NCBI RefSeq assembly: GCF_037325665.1
Contig: NC_090259.1
Coordinates: 39,080,803-39,144,802, forward strand
Reading direction: 5' to 3'
From: Littorina saxatilis
Lineage: Eukaryota > Mollusca > Gastropoda > Littorinimorpha > Littorinidae
DNA: 64,000 bases
In this document: one piece after another, positions 58,471-64,000 of the stretch
Position numbering within the stretch: the stretch's first letter is position 1
Layout of the letters: every line of letters starts with the position of its first letter
Program-made: the position numbers and the translations under genes
The notes under the pieces: generated by a model
The model's input: the letters and a program-made list of their open reading frames with translations, nothing else
The model's database searches: none
Told to the model about the DNA's origin: nothing

Positions 58471-58924
58471 AAGCAGCAAGAAGAAAAGCGTGTGTGTGTG
58501 TAAACGTTTTCTTAGAGTTTTATTTTAATGTTAAAAGACTTGCGTTCAAGTCAATATTTGTCTTGTGAATATCAAAAGAGAGTATCAAGACTTGTATTAA
58601 AAATAATGGTCTTTTTAAACGATATCAATGACACAAGAACGGATTAACAATAAAGTTAATCATTAGAGAGCGACCACAGAATGATAAGCAAAACGAGGAA
58701 CCAAGACAAAGACTAACTTGAGCATGTGTTGACATTTAAGAAAACGGGAACATTTGTCTCAGTTAATCACAAAAGAAAATACAAATTGTTCACCAAGGAA
58801 GTTGTTTGTGCATTCAGAAATTCACGAAATCACTGGACGTAAAGTCACATTTGAAAAAAAGTTCCAAAAGCAGTGTTGCGTGTATTTTCTTTTACTTTCA
58901 ATTTTCCGAGATAATAAATTAGCA

Positions 58925-59160
58925 GAAAGCAGTAAGTCCACTTGCTGCTCTATGCCCTTTTCTCAGCCAGATATATCGACCAGGATATAATATGGCAGAA
59001 AGCAGTAAGTCCAATGCTGCTTTTTGCCATTTTTTAAAAATAAGATTTAAGTCGGGATATAATTTGGCAGAAAGCAGTATGTCCTCTTACTGCCTTTTAC
59101 TATTATTTTTGAGTGAATGAGTTTAGGGAATTAATTCGGCAAAAGGCAGTAAGTCCACAA
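58925..59160. repeat. Subterminal repeats, 4 units of about 65 bp
   Basis: ggcagaaagcagtaagtcca-type motifs recur near 58927, 58994, 59053 and 59140 and match the TIR itself. They probably derive from the terminal repeat. Confidence 0.8.
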
Positions 59161-59359
59161 AAATCATTATTTCTAAGTGATGAATCAAATGAGGGTTTTA
59201 ATATTCATAGCAGAAATGCACAATAATGCCCTACATGTTATCAGCAAACAAAAAAATCATTTAAAGCTTTCCATTCCAAAACAGTGATACAAACAGAAAA
59301 TGTCGATTTTCTCGAAACTATGTTTCATGGACTTGCTTCCTTCTGCCTTTACACGGCAG

Positions 59360-61061
59360 TAATGACGATGTACTGGGTGTATCTTCTTTTTGGTCTGTAC
59401 AATGACGATGTACTGGGTTGTTCTCTGTCTGCTTTGTGTTATGACGATGCACCGGGCTGTTCTCTGTTTGCTTTGCGTAATGGCGATGTACCAGGTTGTT
59501 CTCTGTTTGAATATCGTAATGACGATGTACTAGGTTGTTCTCTGTTTGCATTTCGTAATGACGATGCACTGGGTTGTTTTCTGTTTGCTTTGCCAAATGA
59601 CGATGTACTGGGATGTTCTTTGTTTGCTTTGGTTAATGACGATGTACTTGGTTGTTCTCTGTTTGCTATGAGTAATGACGATGTACTTGGTTGTTCTCTG
59701 TTAGCTTTGCGTAATGACGATGTACTGGGTTATTCTCTGTTAGCTTTGTATAATGACGATGTACTGGGTTGTTCTCTGTTTGCTTTGTGTAATGACGATG
59801 TACTGGGTTGTTCTCTGTTTGCTTTGTGTAATGACGATGTACTGGGTTGTTCTCTGTTTGCTTTGTGTAATGACGATGTACTGGGTTGTTCTCTGTTTGC
59901 TTTGTGTAATGACGATGTACTGGGTTGTTCTCTGTTTGCTTTGTGTAATGACGATGTACTGGGTTGTTCTGTGTTTCCTTTGTGTAATGACGATGTACTT
60001 GGTTGTTCTCTGTTTGCTTTGTATAATGACGATGTACAGGGTTGTTCTCTGTTTGCTTTGTATAATGACGATGTACAGGGTTGTTCTCTGTTAGCTTTGT
60101 GTAATGACGATGTACTGGGTTGTTCTCTGTTTGCTTTGTGTAATGACGATGCACTGGGTTGTTCTATGTTTGCTTTGTGTAATGACGATGTGGTGGGTTA
60201 TTCTATGTTTGCATTGCGTAATAACGAAGTACTGGGTTGTTCTCTGTTTGCTTTGTGTAATGACGATGTACTGGGTTGTTCTCTGTTTGCTTTGTGTAAT
60301 GACGATGCACTGGGTTGTTCTATGTTTGCTTTGTGTAATGACGATGCACTAGGTTGTTCTCTGTTTGCTTTGTGTAATGACGATGCACTGGGTTGTTCTC
60401 TGTTTGCTTTGTGTAATGACGATGTACTTGGTTGTTCTCTGTTTGCTTTGTATAATGACGATGTACTTGGTTGTTCTCTGTTTGCTTTGTATAATGACGA
60501 TGTACTTGGTTGTTCTCTGTTTGCTTTGTATAATGACGATGTACTTGGTTGTTCTCTGTTTGCTTTGTATAATGACGATGTACAGGGTTGTTCTCTGTTT
60601 GCTTTGTATAATGACGATGTACTTGGTTGTTCTATGTTTAATGTGTGTAATGACGATGTACTTGGTTGTTCTATGTTTGCTTTGTGTGATGACGATGTAC
60701 TGGGTTGTTCTCTGTTTGCTTTGTGTGATGACGATGCACTGGGTTGTTCTATGTTTGCTTTGTGTAATGACGATGTACTGGGTTGTTCTATGTTTGCTTT
60801 GTGTAATGACGATGTACTGGGTTGTTCTCTGTTTGCTTTGTGTAATGACGATGTACTGGGTTGTTCTCTGTTTGCTTTGTGTAATGACGCTGTACTGGGT
60901 TGTTCTATGTTTGCTTTGTGTAATGACGATGTACTGGGTTGTTTGCTTTGTGTAATGACGATGTACTGGGTTGTTCTCTGTTTGCTTTGTGTAATGACGA
61001 TGTGGTGGGTTATTCTCTGTTTTCTTTGTGTAATGACGATGTGCTGGGTTATTGTCTGTTA
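59360..61061. repeat. 39-bp satellite, main segment (about 43 units)
   Basis: Period 39 bp = 13 codons, so a frame reading FALCNDDVLGCSL stays open for hundreds of codons, as does HRHYTKQTENNPV on the other strand. Differences among units change amino acids freely (C/Y, V/A, L/Q, L/M), which argues against selection on protein. Confidence 0.95.
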
Positions 61062-61423
61062 AGCCCTGTCCAGACTTGGCCGCCGTTTTACGCTCTATGC
61101 GCCGCAGTCCGTTTTGTGCGTCGCGCAGAATTTGCCGAGTGGCCACACATCGACGATTTTTTTTCACAACGCGGTATCAGTGGAGCGGGTCAGCTGACAA
61201 GAAGGTTCAGTTGCGTTCGACTGCCGCGCCGCGAGCAACTGACGTCATCGCTCTGGTTTGCTCTGATTGGTCAAATTTCCGTCGTTCTATGTCTGTGTCA
61301 TAGAATTAGAACACGCGCTATTCTTCTGCAAATAACGCTTCGCGATCATAGCACGACGCGGTGCGCCGTTTTGAGCATAAGTCAAATGTGGACAGGGTCG
61401 GCCGGGAGTGTCTGGACGGGCCT
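61062..61423. mobile_element. PIF/Harbinger-like MITE, TTA duplication
   Basis: Ends AGCCCTGTCCAGAC and, inverted, AGGCCCGTCCAGAC are flanked by TTA (61059-61061, 61424-61426). The satellite variant ctgttagctttg reads through once the element is ignored. GC-rich 362-bp interior, no transposase. Confidence 0.8.
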
Positions 61424-61722
61424 TTAGCTTTGTGTAATGACGATGGACTGGGTTGTTCTCTGTTTCCTTTGTGTAATGACGATGTACTGTGTTGTTCTCT
61501 GTTTGCTTTGTGTAATGACGATGGACTGGGTTGTTCTCTGTTTGCTTTGTGTAATGACGATGGACTGGGTTGTTCTCTGTTTGCTTTGTGTAATGACGAT
61601 GGACTGGGTTGTTCTCTGTTTGCTTTGTGTAATGACGATGGACTGGGTTGTTCTCTGTTTGCTTTGTGTAATGAGGATGTGCTGGGTTATTCTCTGTTTG
61701 CGTTGCGTAATGACGATATAAT
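61424..61722. repeat. 39-bp satellite, last segment (7-8 units)
   Basis: Same unit as the main array, mostly the gatggactggg variant, which is rare elsewhere. This indicates local homogenisation on this side of the MITE. Confidence 0.95.
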
Positions 61723-62174
61723 TTCTTTGTTTGATGTCGTTGCTTGTTTTATGCTTTGCAGTCTTGATAAACTTCAACTACATATTTGTATTGCACAGAA
61801 ACAGTAGTCGATATTCATATTCTCTGTTTCTTTTACTATTACAATGTATTACAATGTTTTGTATGACACGATTCTTGTTGTCTGTGTGGCTATATACATG
61901 ATTCGCCAGTTATTTTCTAAATTCTTAAATGTTTATTTTCGTATGTTCATTCCTGTTGTGATAAAAGGGTTACAGCTAGGTGCCCAATGCAACATTTAAA
62001 ACATGTTCATCACTACAATGTTTGTTTGCCACAAATATCGTCGTTGCTATAATCCTGTATCACTTGTCATGTGCATGATGTCACTTTTGGTACAGTTTAC
62101 TTTGTAGTCATAATCACTCACCACTTTTTTACACAAAAGTTGCTGAGTATTAGTGTTGTCTTCGAAACAGTTCA
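61723..62174. other. Non-coding duplicated flank (right block)
   Basis: Aligns with 13845-14440 in the left block. No gene. Confidence 0.6.
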
Positions 62175-62543
62175 CTTCACCGTGCTTCATGGGTCGTGGA
62201 AGACCCAGAGCCTTACAAAATAGTCTTTATCTCTGAAACTATTTGGAGTTTTTGATTGAGACTGTATGTGGTCTCTACTCACCGTAATTGCCCAACTTTT
62301 AAAAGATTAGTATTGTAAATAAACAAATAGACGATGACGTAATTTGAACTACACAGTTCGGATGATGTAAGTCGTGGACGACCCACATGGAATTACGTAA
62401 GAAATGGCACGTTGTTATCTCTTTTAGGTTGGCGTAGTTGTGTACGACCCGTACTTTTTACGTTGAATCTTTCTTTGAAAAGTATGGGTCATACACGACC
62501 CACATCATCTGGACTGTGTATTCCAAAGCGTGACCGGTGAAGG
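62175..62543. mobile_element. piggyBac-like MITE, right block
   Basis: Ends CTTCACCG and, inverted, CCTTCACCG are flanked by TTCA (62171-62174, mutated TTAA) and TTAA (62544-62547). The left block has a simple cagTTAAtgtg at 14438-14448. The interior repeats gggtcgtgnacgaccc-like palindromes. Confidence 0.7.
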
Positions 62544-62547
62544 TTAA

Positions 62548-63580
62548 TGTGTACTGCTTTTTCTTTACAAGTTATTGTTCTGTTAAACTACCTGGTCAAG
62601 GATTGTTCGATGTGTGTCTACTCTGTAACATATTGTGCAGTGTTTACTTTTTGTGTCTGATGCTGTTGTGAAAGTGTGACCGGGATGCAGTTTACCTTTT
62701 ATTCCCATTCTTGTTTATATCAACATGTCAAAATAGTTGAGCGAATTCCTTGTTTCTCGGAGAGAACAAAATGTTGTGCTCGTTGTGTTTCACGTGTGTA
62801 GGATAACGCTAGTGTTAATGCGGTTTGTATTTTCAGTCATGATGTGCCAGACTTTCTTAGCGCAAGTCAATTTGTATTATATCTGTTGTATAAACAAGGA
62901 ATAAACTCCCTCTGCTGCAGTGATGATGTGTCAATGATACAATGACATTGCAACTTCTGTGCAATACTGACGATGTGCCTGGATTTCTCTGCTATTATGA
63001 TGACATTCAAGGCTGTCATCGGCATTCCAACAATGTGCAGAGTGTTGAATTGTGTGGTAACAGTATACTCTGTTGTAAGAGCAATGTAGACGTATCCCGA
63101 GTATAATGTTATACGACTTTCGTGCCACGGGACCTATCTACTACACCTACTCAGCCACAATAATTACGTCACAAGTTGCTGTGTGTATACTGTTGATTTA
63201 CAAGGCTGTGTCTGGTATGGCCCAAGTATACAAGTGAGGTTGTCCCCCCTGCTATGATAATGATGAATTTGGAATCATGAGTTCGGCACGTGATGCTTTT
63301 GTTTGCTTTGCTTCTTCGTCGTGTAATGGATGATGTACTGAACCCAATAATGTTTTGTGTTGCTGTTGTTTCATGGATTGAATTTATTGTTAACAGTGGG
63401 TTTTGTAATATAACTGCATTATATTTGTTTTCTTGTTACCTTTGAATGATGATCTTTGCAGTGTTTTCCTAATGTTGGACTTGTAGTTTTATTATGATGT
63501 AATAGGTTTACTCTCTAATAGGAAAATGTTGATTTATTTACTCCCTTACCTTTATTTTGAATCGTCATGTTTTGTTTGTA
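62548..63580. other. Non-coding duplicated flank (right block)
   Basis: Matches 16460-17500. The short open frames of the left copy are not preserved here. No gene. Confidence 0.6.
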
Positions 63581-63742
63581 TATATGTTACAGTTAAACTG
63601 TAAAACCAGGGAATACGTGTATTAACTAAACTATTTTAGGTAATACATGAATTAACAGGGTTTTTTCCGTCAGTTAATTCATGTATTACCTAGTTAATAC
63701 ACGTATTCGCTGGTTTCACATAACTATTAACTGTAACATATA
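63581..63742. mobile_element. 162-bp hairpin MITE at a TA site
   Basis: tatatgttacagttaa and its exact inverse bound two long complementary arms (ggtaatacatgaattaac / gttaattcatgtattacc; aatacgtgtatt / aatacacgtatt). The left block reads straight through at 18371-18385 (gtttgTAcataagg). Confidence 0.85.
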
Positions 63743-64000
63743 CATACTGTTGCTGTGACACTAGTTATCTCGAGTTGTAAACAATGTCAATGACGAATTG
63801 AGCAAAGCAAACATATTATGTGAGTCCTTCACAATTAGTTTGGGATAACCTTTGATCGCTCGTGTCCTGTGCTTTGAGTGGTTCCCTCCCTTTGCTTGTT
63901 TTTATGTCTGTTTGTATTGCTTTTTCCCCAATGTGTAATGATACCCCCCGCGGGTTAGGGGGAGTCCCATATAGGTTGGGACGAGAAAGAATTTACCCGA
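63743..64000. other. End of duplicated block and start of another repeat
   Basis: 63745-63935 matches 18350-18555. From about 63945 the GC-rich sequence ccccccgcgggttaggggga, followed by gtcccatataggttgggacg, contains inverted pairs (gtcccata / gttgggac) and is probably the start of a repeat that continues outside the window. Confidence 0.5.

Larger units (their letters stand above)
56122..59359. mobile_element. 3.2-kb TIR DNA element of unknown type, TAAT duplication
   Basis: The left end CTGCCGTGTATTGGCAGAAG (56122 on) and the inverted right end CTGCCGTGTAAAGGCAGAAG (to 59359) form TIRs of about 32 bp with about four mismatches. TAAT flanks both sides (56118-56121, 59360-59363), and the 39-bp satellite continues in register across it. 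Subterminal copies of gcagtaagtcca and its inverse lie near both ends (56141-56345; 58930-59155), as expected for transposase-binding sites. I see no transposase. It contains a CCAAT promoter, a candidate three-exon gene, a triplicated 104-bp repeat and a (TG)n tract. It could be a non-autonomous element that captured host sequence, or a new family. Confidence 0.75.

Noticed and set aside
59284-61062. 592-codon frame reading FALCNDDVLGCSL repeats
   Set aside because: It starts inside the 3.2-kb transposon, crosses its TIR and TAAT junction, and runs through a satellite whose 39-bp unit keeps any open frame open. Substitutions are freely amino-acid changing.
60349-61167. Long minus-strand frames in the same satellite
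   Set aside because: Same effect of the 13-codon period on the other strand; no start context or domain.

Overview
The window looks like gastropod mollusc nuclear DNA, possibly a periwinkle-like caenogastropod. That placement rests on general knowledge of such repeats, not on a search. Signs of a repeat-rich animal genome are long TG/CA microsatellites, many satellites, tRNA-derived SINEs, 5'-truncated LINEs, TIR/MITE elements, one Gypsy-type LTR element, GT-AG introns and sparse genes.

Two giant, apparently intronless paralogues dominate. The right copy (45265-52743) is an open frame of 2492 codons. It has an N-terminal Trp-marked helical solenoid, 13 near-identical units of 58 or 66 residues, a Cys-containing linker, more Trp-marked helices, ankyrin repeats and a C-terminal SOCS box with recognisable BC and Cullin-5 box motifs. 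I read it as an oversized ASB-like (ankyrin + SOCS) substrate receptor for an Elongin B/C-Cullin 5 ubiquitin ligase. The left copy (385-7167) has the same layout with 10 array units but is frameshifted at least twice. The array units look like ankyrin-helix derivatives amplified inside the exon, and I do not recognise this architecture as a described family.

The paralogues sit in two duplicated blocks, about 1-18.56 kb and 44.88-63.94 kb. Promoter, gene and parts of the 3' flank are alignable by eye. Because the blocks are paralogous, several insertions in one have a matching unfilled site in the other: piggyBac-like MITEs at 17510-18270 (left) and 62175-62543 (right), and a hairpin MITE at 63581-63742 (right). 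Each gene is followed immediately by a different minisatellite (41 bp x 9; 57 bp x 6).

Downstream of the right gene a 39-bp satellite was split by two DNA elements: a Harbinger-like MITE (61062-61423, TTA duplication) and an unrecognised 3.2-kb TIR element (56122-59359, TAAT duplication). The larger element has subterminal repeats and carries a CCAAT-promoter, three-exon candidate gene.

The middle (18.6-44.9 kb) is a mosaic of LINE tails, SINEs, MITEs, foldbacks and satellites. A young but broken Gypsy-type element (31540-37074) lies inside a possible intron of a + strand candidate gene. A small two-exon candidate lies on the minus strand at 41863-42553.
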